This document shows, piece after piece, positions 40,327-49,060 of a stretch of 64,000 bases of DNA. The notes below the pieces were generated by a model. It ran no database searches. It was not told the origin of the DNA and was given only the letters and a program-made list of their open reading frames with translations. A program made the translations under genes and the position numbers. How positions within the stretch are numbered: position 1 is the stretch's first letter; every line of letters begins with the position of its first letter. This DNA is from Kocuria carniphila (GTDB lineage Bacteria > Actinomycetota > Actinomycetes > Actinomycetales > Micrococcaceae): assembly GCF_004136555.1 (NCBI RefSeq), contig NZ_NOIT01000017.1, forward strand, positions 33,953 to 97,952, read 5' to 3'.

Positions 40327-41832
40327 ATGCGGCATGCGCGCGCGGTGGATGTGCCGCTGTCGGTCGACCGGTCTTCGGGCGTCTCGCTCGGCGAGCAACT
40401 CGTCGGTCAAGTCCGTGACCTGGTAGCGCGTGGAGTCCTGTGCGCGGGTGATCCGTTGCCGTCCTCGCGGGTGTTGGCGGAGCGGCTGGGGATCTCGCGC
40501 GGCACGGTGGTCACGGCGTGGGACGTCCTCGCGGGCGAGGGGTATCTCACCGCCGACCGCGGAGCCACGCGCATTGCCCCGGACGTTCGCGTGGTCCCCG
40601 CGGCGAGCGAACTCCCCATTTCGACGACGCCGCCCCGCTCCACCCGCACGCGACGTAGCGTTCCAGATACGGGTCAGATCGACCTGCGGCCCGGCAAAGC
40701 GGTCATCGCCGAACTGGACACCCCGGCCTGGCGGGGTGCGTGGCGAGATGCCGCAAGTGCCGATGCGGGGGCCGTGCCCTTGCGGCAGCACCTGGCCGAC
40801 TACTTGCGATTGAACCGAGGGGTGGTGAGGGAACCGGACGACATAGTCATTACTGCGGGTGCCCGCGACGGACTTCAGCTGGTGCTGCGAGTCCTGGGCG
40901 CGCTACGCGGACGCCGTCTACGCGTGGCCGTGGAAGACCCCGGCTACTCCGCACTGCGCCGGGTCGTGGAAGCCACCGGGCACATTGCGATACCGATTCC
41001 CGTGGACGAGTTCGGTCTGAACCCGGGCAGTCTCCCCACCGGCGAGTGGGCGGGAACAGGTACGTGGGATGTGGTCGAAACTCCGGACGCGGTGGTCGTG
41101 ACGCCGGGGCATCAGTACCCGCTGGGCGGCACTATGCCCGTGAGCCGGAGGTTGGAATTGTTGCGATGGGCTCGGGGGCACAGGGCCGTGGTCATCGAGG
41201 ACGACTACGACTCCGAGCTGCGCTACACCGGCCAACCCTTGCCCGCGCTCGCCGCCCTGGATGCCGATCGGGACACCGTGGTCACCCTCGGCAGCTTTAC
41301 CAAGGTGCTGGGCAACGGGGTGGGCGTGGGACACCTGGTGGCACCCGATGACCTGCTTCCAAGGTTGCACACCTTGCGCACGGAACTGGGATCACCGGTC
41401 TCGGCCGTGGCTCAGCGAGCGATCGCTCGGTTCATGGACTCGGGTCACCTGCAGCGCCACACCGCTCGGATGCGCCGCGCCTATCGCCGACGCCGCTCGC
41501 TCATCGCTCACGCCCTCGCGGACCTTCCCGGTGTGGCCGTGGTGCCCATGGCCGGTGGTTCGCACGCCGTGATCGAGATGCCGAGAGAAGCTGTGGCGGT
41601 CGCGGGGGCGGCCCAACGCGGGGTCCTGGTCAGCGGGCTGGGAGAGTACTGGGCGGCGTCGGCGTCCCGAGCTGAAACGCGCACGATGACGCCCGCCAGA
41701 GATACCGCAGAAGCCGTACCGGCCGAACAACCGCGCGCAGACCTGCGCGAGGGGCTGGTGCTGGGGCTGACGGCGTCGGACGCCGAGCTGGAAAAAGGAT
41801 TACAAGTGCTGCGAAACGTGCTCGGGAGCTGA
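40327..41832 (+). CDS. pdxR: PdxR: MocR/GntR-type regulator with aminotransferase domain
   Basis: A 501-residue two-domain regulator. The N-terminal winged helix (about 10-75) has [12 protein letters not shown] and [12 protein letters not shown]; the C-terminal fold-type I aminotransferase domain has [19 protein letters not shown], the E-D-D-Y-D-S-E-L-R motif and the PLP Lys in L-G-S-F-T-K-V-L. The start is ATG 40327 with GGAGG upstream (40317-40321). By family it activates pdxST when PLP is low. It is divergent from pdxS. Confidence 0.92.
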   Translation: MRHARAVDVPLSVDRSSGVSLGEQLVGQVRDLVARGVLCAGDPLPSSRVLAERLGISRGTVVTAWDVLAGEGYLTADRGATRIAPDVRVVPAASELPISTTPPRSTRTRRSVPDTGQIDLRPGKAVIAELDTPAWRGAWRDAASADAGAVPLRQHLADYLRLNRGVVREPDDIVITAGARDGLQLVLRVLGALRGRRLRVAVEDPGYSALRRVVEATGHIAIPIPVDEFGLNPGSLPTGEWAGTGTWDVVETPDAVVVTPGHQYPLGGTMPVSRRLELLRWARGHRAVVIEDDYDSELRYTGQPLPALAALDADRDTVVTLGSFTKVLGNGVGVGHLVAPDDLLPRLHTLRTELGSPVSAVAQRAIARFMDSGHLQRHTARMRRAYRRRRSLIAHALADLPGVAVVPMAGGSHAVIEMPREAVAVAGAAQRGVLVSGLGEYWAASASRAETRTMTPARDTAEAVPAEQPRADLREGLVLGLTASDAELEKGLQVLRNVLGS

Positions 41833-41840
41833 CTGTGTGG

Positions 41841-42287
41841 TCAGGGCATGTACAGCGGGGGTGTCAGGGTGTCGTCGCCATAGTCGCCCATGGCTCGGCG
41901 GGCGGAGGCTCGCATCACCAGGCAGGGAATCATGATGAGCACAGCCGCCCCGATCTGCAGGCACGCCACCACGGCCACCCATGCGGAGCCGGAGGCTTGT
42001 GGGGCTCCCGCTTCGAAGAAGAAGCTGGCGAGACCGGCGACCGCACCGATCGACATGGCGACCAAACCCCACGTCCCGGCGGCGAGCTTCGCGGGTGCCG
42101 CCTTCTTGCCCACGCTGATATGCGACAGCGCCACGATTGCTGCGACGATGACGCACGCGAAGGAGACCAAGACGCCCAGCGCACCCAAGGTGGCCACCAC
42201 GTGGATGAGCATGCCGACGAACATGCCCCCGGAGAGCAGCAAAAGCTTGGCCGTTGGTTTACGGGGTTCGGTTTGAGCGAGCTCCAT
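41841..42287 (-). CDS. Four-helix membrane protein of unknown function
   Basis: A 148-residue protein with four hydrophobic segments (about 15-35, 40-62, 80-100, 112-134) and a short polar C-terminus ending D-T-L-T-P-P-L-Y-M-P. The start is ATG 42287 since it begins just before the first polar segment. It converges on pdxR with an 8-base gap and is divergent from the six-helix protein at 42341. No family recognised. Confidence 0.68.
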   Translation of the reverse strand: MELAQTEPRKPTAKLLLLSGGMFVGMLIHVVATLGALGVLVSFACVIVAAIVALSHISVGKKAAPAKLAAGTWGLVAMSIGAVAGLASFFFEAGAPQASGSAWVAVVACLQIGAAVLIMIPCLVMRASARRAMGDYGDDTLTPPLYMP

Positions 42288-42340
42288 GGGGCCAAGGCTA
42301 GACTGGCCCGGTCCCACCCCGCCAATGAGGAGTATTTCGC

Positions 42341-42994
42341 GTGTCTCAGCAGATCCCGTCCCCCCGCGGCGGAGCATCCGGCGGCCATCGCAACGGAACG
42401 GATGTGCGGCACGATCTGTGGGTGCCCACGCTGGTTCGGGCCCTGGTCGCGCTGGTGTTCGGCGCGGTCACGATCTTCTGGCAGGAACCCACCGAGAACG
42501 CCGCACCGTGGGCCCTGGGCCTGTTCCTGGTCGGTACTGGTGGCGCGTGGCTGTTCCTGCACTTCCGCATGAAGGGCCGTGGGGACGTCGACCTCGGCTC
42601 CTTGGCCAACATCCCCCAGCTCGCGGGAATCCTCTACATTCTGGGCGGCGCGCTCGTCGCGATCATGGCGCCGCAGAACTGGCTGTTCGTGCTGCTGGCC
42701 ACCATGGTTCTCGGTCTCTGCGGCATTCTGGAACTCGCGCTGGGCCTGCGTTTCCGCCAGAGTTTCCCGCTCGGCAGGGATTGGGCCCTCAGCGGTCTGG
42801 TGACCGTGGGTGCAGGCATGGGCATGATGCTCGTGGAGACCCTGGGTGCCAAAGCGGAGCTGGGCGTTGTGGGTGGCGCGGCCATCATCATTGGCGTTAC
42901 CCAATTCATTGCGGCCCTGAGTTTGCGGCACGATGCGCTCGCAGCGGACCGCGCGGGCTCCCCTGATAGTGGCCGGATAAACGGCGTAGACTGA
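42341..42994 (+). CDS. Six-helix membrane protein (DUF308/HdeD-like arrangement)
   Basis: A 217-residue protein with about six helices in three pairs, starting near residue 28 (L-W-V-P-T-L-V-R-A-L-V-A-L-V-F-G). The repeated two-helix pattern with short loops resembles DUF308/HdeD-type proteins, but no strict motif is seen. The start is GTG 42341 with GAGGAG about 9 bases upstream. The C-terminus is polar. It is followed 47 bases later by another small membrane protein gene. Confidence 0.7.
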   Translation: MSQQIPSPRGGASGGHRNGTDVRHDLWVPTLVRALVALVFGAVTIFWQEPTENAAPWALGLFLVGTGGAWLFLHFRMKGRGDVDLGSLANIPQLAGILYILGGALVAIMAPQNWLFVLLATMVLGLCGILELALGLRFRQSFPLGRDWALSGLVTVGAGMGMMLVETLGAKAELGVVGGAAIIIGVTQFIAALSLRHDALAADRAGSPDSGRINGVD

Positions 42995-43041
42995 TCAGTC
43001 GATCTCAACAATTTTTCGCTAGTTTCCGTAGGAGGATTCAC

Positions 43042-43494
43042 GTGGCCCAGCGCACCGAGCACAACGGCCGTCGCAAGACTGATATCAAGGGTCCCCTTGT
43101 CATCTCAGCCGTGCTGGCAGTCGTCGCCTTCGTGGTGGTCTCGGTAGCGGCCGCGGGCGGCACCGACAACGCTGCTCGTGTGGGGCTGGGTCTGATCGCC
43201 GCGGGTATCGCGTTCATCGCGTCCGTGGTCGTGTGCTCCACGCTCATGCTCCTGGAGAAGCCCAACGACCCCGAACTCGGTCAAGGTACCGGCGTGAACC
43301 GTTCCTCCGCCAAGCTGTTCGCGGAAAACAAGGCTCGCCGTCAGGCGGAGCAGGCACGTGGCGAGGGTTCGGGGACCGCGTCGCCCCGCAAGACTTCCGG
43401 TGCTGCCGACTCCAAGACTAACGGCGAACCCCAGTACGGCCAGCGCGTGCGCCCCGATACCAAGGGTGAGGAACCGGGCTCGAGCGCTCGCTGA
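43042..43494 (+). CDS. Two-helix membrane protein with polar C-terminal tail
   Basis: A 150-residue protein: a basic N-terminus (R-R-K-T-D-I-K), two helices (about 18-38 and 45-70), then an 80-residue polar Lys/Arg/Glu/Gly-rich tail with A-K-L-F-A-E-N-K-A-R-R-Q-A-E-Q-A-R. The start is GTG 43042 with TAGGAGG 8 bases before it. No family recognised. It ends at a strong bidirectional terminator shared with copA. Confidence 0.7.
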   Translation: MAQRTEHNGRRKTDIKGPLVISAVLAVVAFVVVSVAAAGGTDNAARVGLGLIAAGIAFIASVVVCSTLMLLEKPNDPELGQGTGVNRSSAKLFAENKARRQAEQARGEGSGTASPRKTSGAADSKTNGEPQYGQRVRPDTKGEEPGSSAR

Positions 43495-43510
43495 TCCGCA
43501 CCTGAATACA

Positions 43511-43553
43511 GAAGAACGCCCTGGACTGTGAATCACAGTCCAGGGCGTTCTTC
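43511..43553. terminator. Strong bidirectional terminator between the 43042 gene and copA
   Basis: Arms 43511-43531 and 43533-43553 are perfectly complementary over 21 bases (GAAGAACGCCCTGGACTG...). It lies 16 bases past one stop and 21 bases past the convergent copA stop. The A/T-rich outer ends give short U tracts in both directions. Confidence 0.9.
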
Positions 43554-43574
43554 TGCGCAATCGATCAGTATGAG

Positions 43575-46070
43575 CTAACGCCCGAACCGCTTCAACCGCA
43601 GGGAGTTCAGCACCACGAACACGGAGCTGAAGGCCATGGCGGCACCGGCGATCATGGGGTTGAGGAAGCCCAGCGCAGCCACCGGGATGGCCACCACGTT
43701 GTAGGCGAAGGCCCAGAACAGGTTGGACTTGATGATCCCCAGGGTCTTCCGGGACAGCTTGATCGCGGTGGGGATGGCGGTCAGTTCGCTGCGGACCACG
43801 GTGATGTCCGCGGCCTGCATGGCGGCGTCCGTACCGGAGCCCATGGCGATGCCCAGGTCCGCCTGGGTGAGCGCGGGGGCGTCATTGACGCCGTCGCCCA
43901 CCATGGCCACCACGCGACCCTGCTTTTGCAGGTCGGTCACGGCCTGAACCTTGCCGTCCGGGGTGACATCCGCGATGACATCCTCCGGGGCGATGCCCAC
44001 CTGTTCCGCCACGGAACGTGCCACGGCGGAGTGGTCACCGGTCAGCAAGACTGGGCGCAGGCCCAGTTCCTTGAGCTGTGCAATTGCCTGAGCGGACTCT
44101 TCCTTGATGGTGTCCTGCAGGTCGATCAGGCCGGCCAGGTTGCCGTCCACGGCCACCAGGATGGTGGTGAAACCGTCCGCGCGAGCGTGCTCGAGGGCCT
44201 CACGATCGGTCTCCGACAGGCGGACACCGTTCTTGGCCAGCCACTGTTCGCGACCCACCACCACGGAGCGGGACTGCATGCCGTCAGCGACATATGCCTT
44301 CACGCCGCCGCCGGGCGCGGACTGAAAGCGAGCTACCTGGAAGCGCTGCGACGAGGCATCCGCAATGGCCCGAGCGATCGGGTGTTCGGAGTAGTCCTCG
44401 ACCGTCGCGGCGAAGTCCAGCACCTGGTCCTTGGACCACTGGGACACCGAGTTCACGGCCGTCACGGACAGCTCACCGCGGGTTACGGTGCCGGTCTTGT
44501 CCAGCAGGATGGTGTCCACGTTGCGGGAATCCTCGAGCACCTCCGCGGAGGTAATGAGAATGCCCATCTGAGCGCCACGACCCGTGCCGGTCAGCAGGGC
44601 GGTGGGAGTTGCCAGACCAAGCGCACACGGGCACGCGATGACCAACACGGAGACCGCAGCCACGAAAGCCTGATCCACGTTGCCGGTCACGAGCAGCCAG
44701 ATCACCAGGGTCAGCAGGGCAATGCCGATGACCACGGGTACGAACACGGACGAGATCTTGTCTGCCAGGCGCGCCACGGGGGCCTTGGTCGCCTGCGCGC
44801 GAGCCACGGTACGACCCATGGACGCGAGAACGGTATCGGAGCCCACACGAGTGGCTTCCGCGACCAGGCGTCCCGTGGTGTTCACGGTGGCGCCGGTCAG
44901 CTCGTCACCCGGGCCGACCTCCACGGGGATAGATTCCCCGGTCAGCATGGAGGCATCCACGGCGGATTCGCCGGTCACAACCACGGAGTCCGTGGCGATC
45001 TTCTCGCCCGGACGAACCACGAAGCGGTCGCCCACCTTCAACTGTTCAACGGGGACGGACCGCTCGGTTCCGTCGTCGTTGAGCACGGTCGCCTGTTGCG
45101 CGCCCAGGTTCAGCAGCGCCTTGAGTGCCTCACCCGAGCGAGCCTTCGCACGAGCCTCGAGCCACCGGCCCAACAGCAGGAACGTGGTGATGATGGCCGC
45201 GGATTCGAAGTACAGCTGATGGCTGGACATGTCCATGGCCTGACCGGGGTGCGCGTGCGCGGTCATCCCTGGATCCACGAGCAGGTGCCACAGCGAGAAC
45301 AGGTAGGCGGCGGCCACACCCATCGACACCAGGGTGTCCATGGTGGAGGAGAAATGCCTTGCGTTGATGGCGGTGGCCTTGTGAAACGGCCACGCACTCC
45401 ACGTCACGACCGGCAGCGTCAACGCCGCGGCGACCCAGCCCCAGTGCGGGAACTGCGCGCCCGGAATCATCGAGATGACGAACACGGGCACCGAGAAGAT
45501 CGCGGCGACGATCAGCCGGATTCCCAAGTCTCGGCGGCGCTTGTCCGCGGGGGACATATCGGCGGCCGGGTCAGCCGAATCGGTGTTGCGTTCCAGCTCC
45601 CGTTCTGCGGGGGCCGACGACGCCGCTCGCTCACCTTCCGCTGCGGGCGTCCCGGCAGCCTCGGAGGCCTTGGGTGCACCAGAGGCCCCCGTATGCGTCG
45701 CGGTCGTTGAACCCACCTGTGCAGTGCGGTCGCCGCGGCTGGGACGGGAGGCAGCGGCGTCGTCGTTCGTGTTGTCAGAACCCTCGTGTGACGAAGCAGA
45801 GGAGGCCCCGCCCGTGATTTCCGCGCCGTAACCGGCCTTCTTGATGGTGTCGACGATCTGTTCGTCCGAGATGTTCTCCGGAACCTTGACGGACGCGGAT
45901 TCGAGGGCAAGGTTGACCGCGGGATCCACGCCGTCGATCTTGCGCAGCTTGCGCTCGATGCGACCCACGCACGAGGCGCAGGTCATCCCACTGATTTGAA
46001 GGTCCAAGTCACGCAGCGGGCCGTGGACCTGGTTGTCCGTGACGGGGGATTGAGTGGATTGATTAGACAA
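43575..46070 (-). CDS. copA: Copper-exporting P1B-type ATPase CopA
   Basis: An 831-residue heavy-metal ATPase that pumps Cu(I) out of the cell. One N-terminal metal-binding domain has G-M-T-C-A-S-C-V (about 29-36). A long Ser/Thr/Ala/Glu-rich linker (about 95-175) joins it to the membrane part. The CPx motif is [10 protein letters not shown], phosphorylation at D-K-T-G-T, the S-E-H-P-I-A motif, and [10 protein letters not shown] at the hinge, all intact. The start overlaps the copZ stop by 8 bases. It is the last gene of the csoR-copZ-copA operon, with derepression by Cu(I) through CsoR expected. Confidence 0.95.
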   Translation of the reverse strand: MSNQSTQSPVTDNQVHGPLRDLDLQISGMTCASCVGRIERKLRKIDGVDPAVNLALESASVKVPENISDEQIVDTIKKAGYGAEITGGASSASSHEGSDNTNDDAAASRPSRGDRTAQVGSTTATHTGASGAPKASEAAGTPAAEGERAASSAPAERELERNTDSADPAADMSPADKRRRDLGIRLIVAAIFSVPVFVISMIPGAQFPHWGWVAAALTLPVVTWSAWPFHKATAINARHFSSTMDTLVSMGVAAAYLFSLWHLLVDPGMTAHAHPGQAMDMSSHQLYFESAAIITTFLLLGRWLEARAKARSGEALKALLNLGAQQATVLNDDGTERSVPVEQLKVGDRFVVRPGEKIATDSVVVTGESAVDASMLTGESIPVEVGPGDELTGATVNTTGRLVAEATRVGSDTVLASMGRTVARAQATKAPVARLADKISSVFVPVVIGIALLTLVIWLLVTGNVDQAFVAAVSVLVIACPCALGLATPTALLTGTGRGAQMGILITSAEVLEDSRNVDTILLDKTGTVTRGELSVTAVNSVSQWSKDQVLDFAATVEDYSEHPIARAIADASSQRFQVARFQSAPGGGVKAYVADGMQSRSVVVGREQWLAKNGVRLSETDREALEHARADGFTTILVAVDGNLAGLIDLQDTIKEESAQAIAQLKELGLRPVLLTGDHSAVARSVAEQVGIAPEDVIADVTPDGKVQAVTDLQKQGRVVAMVGDGVNDAPALTQADLGIAMGSGTDAAMQAADITVVRSELTAIPTAIKLSRKTLGIIKSNLFWAFAYNVVAIPVAALGFLNPMIAGAAMAFSSVFVVLNSLRLKRFGR

Positions 46071-46272
46071 CTGTGTAACCGGCTTCTTCGACTGCTGCGG
46101 CGATCTCCTCAGAGGTCAGCTCGCGGGTGCTTTCAATGGTCACGGGGGATTCGCCGCCGGCGTTGAGGTCCACGGACACGGACTGCACGCCGTCGACCTC
46201 GGCGAGCTCTTCCTTGACGGAGGAAACGCAGTGGCCGCAGGTCATGCCGGAGACGGTAATGGTGGTGTTCAT
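46063..46272 (-). CDS. copZ: CopZ-like copper chaperone (HMA domain)
   Basis: A 69-residue single HMA domain with the metal motif G-M-T-C-G-H-C-V (about 8-15) and the normal beta-alpha-beta pattern ending E-E-A-G-Y-T-V-V. It carries Cu(I) to CopA or buffers it. It lies between csoR (30-base gap) and copA (8-base overlap). GGAG precedes the ATG. Confidence 0.93.
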   Translation of the reverse strand: MNTTITVSGMTCGHCVSSVKEELAEVDGVQSVSVDLNAGGESPVTIESTRELTSEEIAAAVEEAGYTVV

Positions 46273-46302
46273 GGGGAGACTCCTTAGTCCTTGGGGGTTG
46301 GG

Positions 46303-46620
46303 TTAGCTCTTGACCAGGCGGGCGATGGCGGCGTTGGCCTCCGCGAGCTTGGTGTCCATCTCGGTCGTGTCACCCGTGTCATGGGCGTGCTCCACCGCGT
46401 GGCGCACACAGTGACCCAGGTGTTCCTCCATGAGCCCCAGGCTCACTGACTTGAGGGCGGACTGGATGGCGGATATTTGGGTGAGCACGTCAATGCAGTA
46501 GGTATCCTCATCGATCATGCGCTGGATGCCACGCACCTGACCCTCGATACGCTTGAGGCGCCTGCTGTATGCGGCCTTGTCCTGGGTGTATCCGTGAGTT
46601 GCTGCTTCTTCGGTGCTCAT
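46303..46620 (-). CDS. csoR: CsoR-type copper-sensing repressor
   Basis: A 105-residue all-helical regulator. The Cu(I) ligands of the CsoR group are present: Cys in D-T-Y-C-I-D-V, and His-Cys in E-H-L-G-H-C-V. The signature R-L-K-R-I-E-G-Q-V-R-G-I follows the N-terminus. Cu(I) binding releases the operator and derepresses the operon. It is the first gene of the operon and autoregulated through the palindrome just upstream. Confidence 0.94.
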   Translation of the reverse strand: MSTEEAATHGYTQDKAAYSRRLKRIEGQVRGIQRMIDEDTYCIDVLTQISAIQSALKSVSLGLMEEHLGHCVRHAVEHAHDTGDTTEMDTKLAEANAAIARLVKS

Positions 46621-46630
46621 GCCTTCAATT

Positions 46631-46649
46631 TATACCCCCAAGGGGTATA
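46631..46649. promoter_or_regulatory. CsoR operator
   Basis: TATACCCCCAAGGGGTATA: 8-base perfect arms TATACCCC / GGGGTATA around CAA, the usual G-tract palindrome of CsoR operators. It lies 10 bases upstream of csoR and overlaps the likely promoter (TATA). Confidence 0.9.
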
Positions 46650-46664
46650 TGGCAAGGTGTAAAA

Positions 46665-46696
46665 GAGCCCGCCCCGCAGACATCCGGGACGGGCTC
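46665..46696 (-). terminator. Terminator of the small secreted protein gene
   Basis: GAGCCCGCCCCG (46665-46676) pairs with CGGGACGGGCTC (46685-46696) at 11 of 12 positions. On the minus strand it is followed by TTTT. It lies about 40 bases beyond the stop at 46739 and also isolates the csoR promoter. Confidence 0.85.
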
Positions 46697-46738
46697 CGAA
46701 TAGTTCGGGAACCGTTAGGGCGATCCCCTCACCGTTCT

Positions 46739-47086
46739 TTAGAAGCAACCACCAAAGGTGCGGAAGGTCGCGGGAAGGTGGAAAGCGGCGTCGTTGAAGG
46801 CGTACTGCGGGATAGCGCGGAACAGGCCGCCGATATTGCCGGAACGGATCGCTGCGGAAATGTCGTTGCCGTGATCACCGAAGTTGCCGGCCAGCCAAGA
46901 GGGCAGCAGCCACGGCTTGCAGAACGGAATCACGGCCAGGGACGGGTCGTGATTGGGCGAGGTGGGAACCGAGTAGCTCACGTTGGACTGCACCGCGGGT
47001 GCGGCGGCGTTGGCGGCGGGCATACCCGCGAAAGAAATGGCGGCCAAGGTGGAGGCTGCGGCAACCGTGGTCACGTGCTTCTTCAT
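46739..47086 (-). CDS. Small secreted protein downstream of cholesterol oxidase
   Basis: A 115-residue protein with a Sec signal peptide (M-K-K-H-V start; probable cleavage after A-N-A at about 27), leaving a mature peptide of about 88 residues. Two Cys (F-C-K-P-W and G-G-C-F at the end) could form a disulfide. It is rich in Phe, Pro, Trp and Gly; no domain recognised. The start has AGGAG 6 bases upstream. It lies 68 bases after the cholesterol oxidase stop on the same strand and ends at a good terminator, so it is probably the second gene of that transcript. Confidence 0.78.
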   Translation of the reverse strand: MKKHVTTVAAASTLAAISFAGMPAANAAAPAVQSNVSYSVPTSPNHDPSLAVIPFCKPWLLPSWLAGNFGDHGNDISAAIRSGNIGGLFRAIPQYAFNDAAFHLPATFRTFGGCF

Positions 47087-47154
47087 GTCTGTCTCCTGTG
47101 TCGAGTTGGTGCGGGTGTCCTCGCGGGTGACGGACCCGCGGAGGTCTGTGGCGG

Positions 47155-48831
47155 CTAGATCCCCATCGCGTCGTGCAGGGGTGCCGTGAAGATCCGGTGC
47201 GGGTCGTACTTGTGGAACGTGGCCTTGGCGTGATCCCAACCGGGCACGAGCGACGGGATGAGTTCCTTGAGCTGGTACTCGTCCGTCCACGCACCGCGCT
47301 CGGTGTGCGCAAAGCGCTTGGCCCATTCGGGGCGAGCCACGCCGTAGCGGGTCAGTTCCAGGCCGATGAAGTGCTCGAGTTCCTGGAAGAACTTCTCCTG
47401 GCCGGGCGTGCCGGGCAGTGTCAGAACATCCAGCCACACGCCGGTGTCCAGCTCGGGGCGCCCGGGTACCGGCGCGATTCCGGACAACGACGGCGCCACA
47501 GCGCCTTCCACATCCACCTCGCCGGGATCGTCGATGCCCGTGATGCGCAGTTCCATGCACGAGTTGATGGGGAACTCCCCGCGGTCCTGGTACTCCTTGA
47601 GCTTCGCGGAGAAGAACTCCGTGAACTCGTGCACCACGCGCTGCAGCTGGTCGCGGCGGGTGATGAACACGTGTGAACCGGCGGAGACGCGCAGCGTGGT
47701 GGGTTTCACGAAGTGCTGAAAGTGATGGGCCGGTCCCCACATGTCCCGGGCGAGGGTGGTGGTGAGGCTCGTGGCGGTGGTCGCGTAGACGGCTTTGCTG
47801 AAGGCCGGTGCAAGGTGTTGGTTGCCGGCCACGACCTGTCCCAGTAGCTCTGGAACGGGAGAGGGCAGGCGGTCCGCGAACGGGAAGTTGTACGGGGTGA
47901 TCGTGGGGCGGCTACCAAAGGATCTGCGCGGCGCCACCTCCCACTGCTGGATCCACGGCTTGTCGGTGAAGGTGTACCAGATCAGGCCCACGCGACCCAC
48001 GCGGTCGATCATCGAGGACAGTGACCAGTGCCCCGCCTTCTCCGGTGCCGCGAACAGATCCCTGACGGAGATGTGCGTCCACGTGCGGCAGCGGTAGTGC
48101 TCCATGGGGTTGGTCTGAAGCTGCACCTCAGTGAGGAAGGCCCGGCCCATGGAGGTGAGGAACGGTCCGATCTCCGGATCGGTGCGCTGGAACGTCTTGA
48201 GCGTGTATTGGTCGGAGGCCTCGTCCCACACGACCGCCGTGAGCGCGTGCACCGTGTTGGACAGAGAGCCGAACGTTGCACCCTGCTGGCGCTTCTCACC
48301 CCTGGCCGGAAGTGCGGTGCCATGACCGTTGACGGCCAGAACGCCCGCGACGGTCACATCCCCCGGTGCTGGCATGTTGGTGAATCCGCGCTTGCGGTCG
48401 GCAATGTGGCGCACCAGTGAGTTCATGGAAATTCCGGCCTGAGCCACCACCGTTGTGCCGTGCATGTAGCAGGAATCCATGTGTTTGGTGGTGTTGAGCA
48501 GTAGAACCTTGGCGGTTGCGGGAGTGCCTTCAGCGACCGTGAGTGGTGACCAGTTGTGGCGGTATCCGCGGGCGCGGATGGTCCACCCGTTCGCGTGGGC
48601 CCAGTTGGCGAGGGTCACGACTTCCTGTGCATTGCGCACGTCGTAGGACCAGAGCTCGGCGGCCACAATGGCGCCGTCCCAGTTCTTGTAGAGCTCACGA
48701 TAGGGTCTGATGCCCTGTGGAAGACGGGGTGGGGCGTCCGTGGCGTGGGCTGCCGACTGGTAGCCCACCAGAACCGCGCCCCCGGCCGCTGCTGTTCCTG
48801 CCTTGAAAAGTCCCCGTCGTGATATCCCCAT
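47155..48831 (-). CDS. Secreted covalent-FAD cholesterol oxidase (BCO2/VAO type)
   Basis: A 558-residue oxidoreductase oxidising 3-beta-hydroxysterols with oxygen. A Tat signal S-R-R-G-L-F-K-A-G lies at 4-12, with cleavage probably after A-H-A near 30. The FAD domain has A-R-G-Y-R-H-N-W-S-P-L-T; H92 matches the position of the covalent flavin His in type II enzymes. F-T-N-M-P-A-P-G-D-V-T-V-A-G-V and N-G-H-G-T-A-L-P follow. The C-terminal half has the cholesterol-oxidase substrate-binding fold (R-P-E-L-D-T-G-V-W-L-D-V and the closing K-Y-D-P-H-R-I-F). The sterol substrate is inferred from the family. The surface of this protein is probably extracellular. Confidence 0.85.
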   Translation of the reverse strand: MGISRRGLFKAGTAAAGGAVLVGYQSAAHATDAPPRLPQGIRPYRELYKNWDGAIVAAELWSYDVRNAQEVVTLANWAHANGWTIRARGYRHNWSPLTVAEGTPATAKVLLLNTTKHMDSCYMHGTTVVAQAGISMNSLVRHIADRKRGFTNMPAPGDVTVAGVLAVNGHGTALPARGEKRQQGATFGSLSNTVHALTAVVWDEASDQYTLKTFQRTDPEIGPFLTSMGRAFLTEVQLQTNPMEHYRCRTWTHISVRDLFAAPEKAGHWSLSSMIDRVGRVGLIWYTFTDKPWIQQWEVAPRRSFGSRPTITPYNFPFADRLPSPVPELLGQVVAGNQHLAPAFSKAVYATTATSLTTTLARDMWGPAHHFQHFVKPTTLRVSAGSHVFITRRDQLQRVVHEFTEFFSAKLKEYQDRGEFPINSCMELRITGIDDPGEVDVEGAVAPSLSGIAPVPGRPELDTGVWLDVLTLPGTPGQEKFFQELEHFIGLELTRYGVARPEWAKRFAHTERGAWTDEYQLKELIPSLVPGWDHAKATFHKYDPHRIFTAPLHDAMGI

Positions 48832-49060
48832 GACTCATGGGTACCAAGGCGTAGATTTCACGAACAATCACCGTGGTGTCCCCAGTTACGAGCGATTTGG
48901 ATGGGATGACACGGGAAAGCGCTCACATGAGGAACGCGACGTGCGCAAACGATCCGGAACGTCTGTCACCCAAACTGCGTGGGCGCCCACCAAAGTGAAA
49001 GCTGTCACGAGATCACCGTGACCGAATGAGTCCACCCCGCGAGTATGAAATTCTGGACCC

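Noticed and set aside
43926..45710. A 594-codon plus-strand frame opposite copA
   Set aside because: copA is unmistakable on the minus strand; the product of this frame is His/Gly/Arg-rich with no recognisable domain.
46043..46302. Riboswitch in the copper operon
   Set aside because: The csoR-copZ and copZ-copA junctions are 30 bases and an overlap, leaving no room; the CsoR palindrome explains control.
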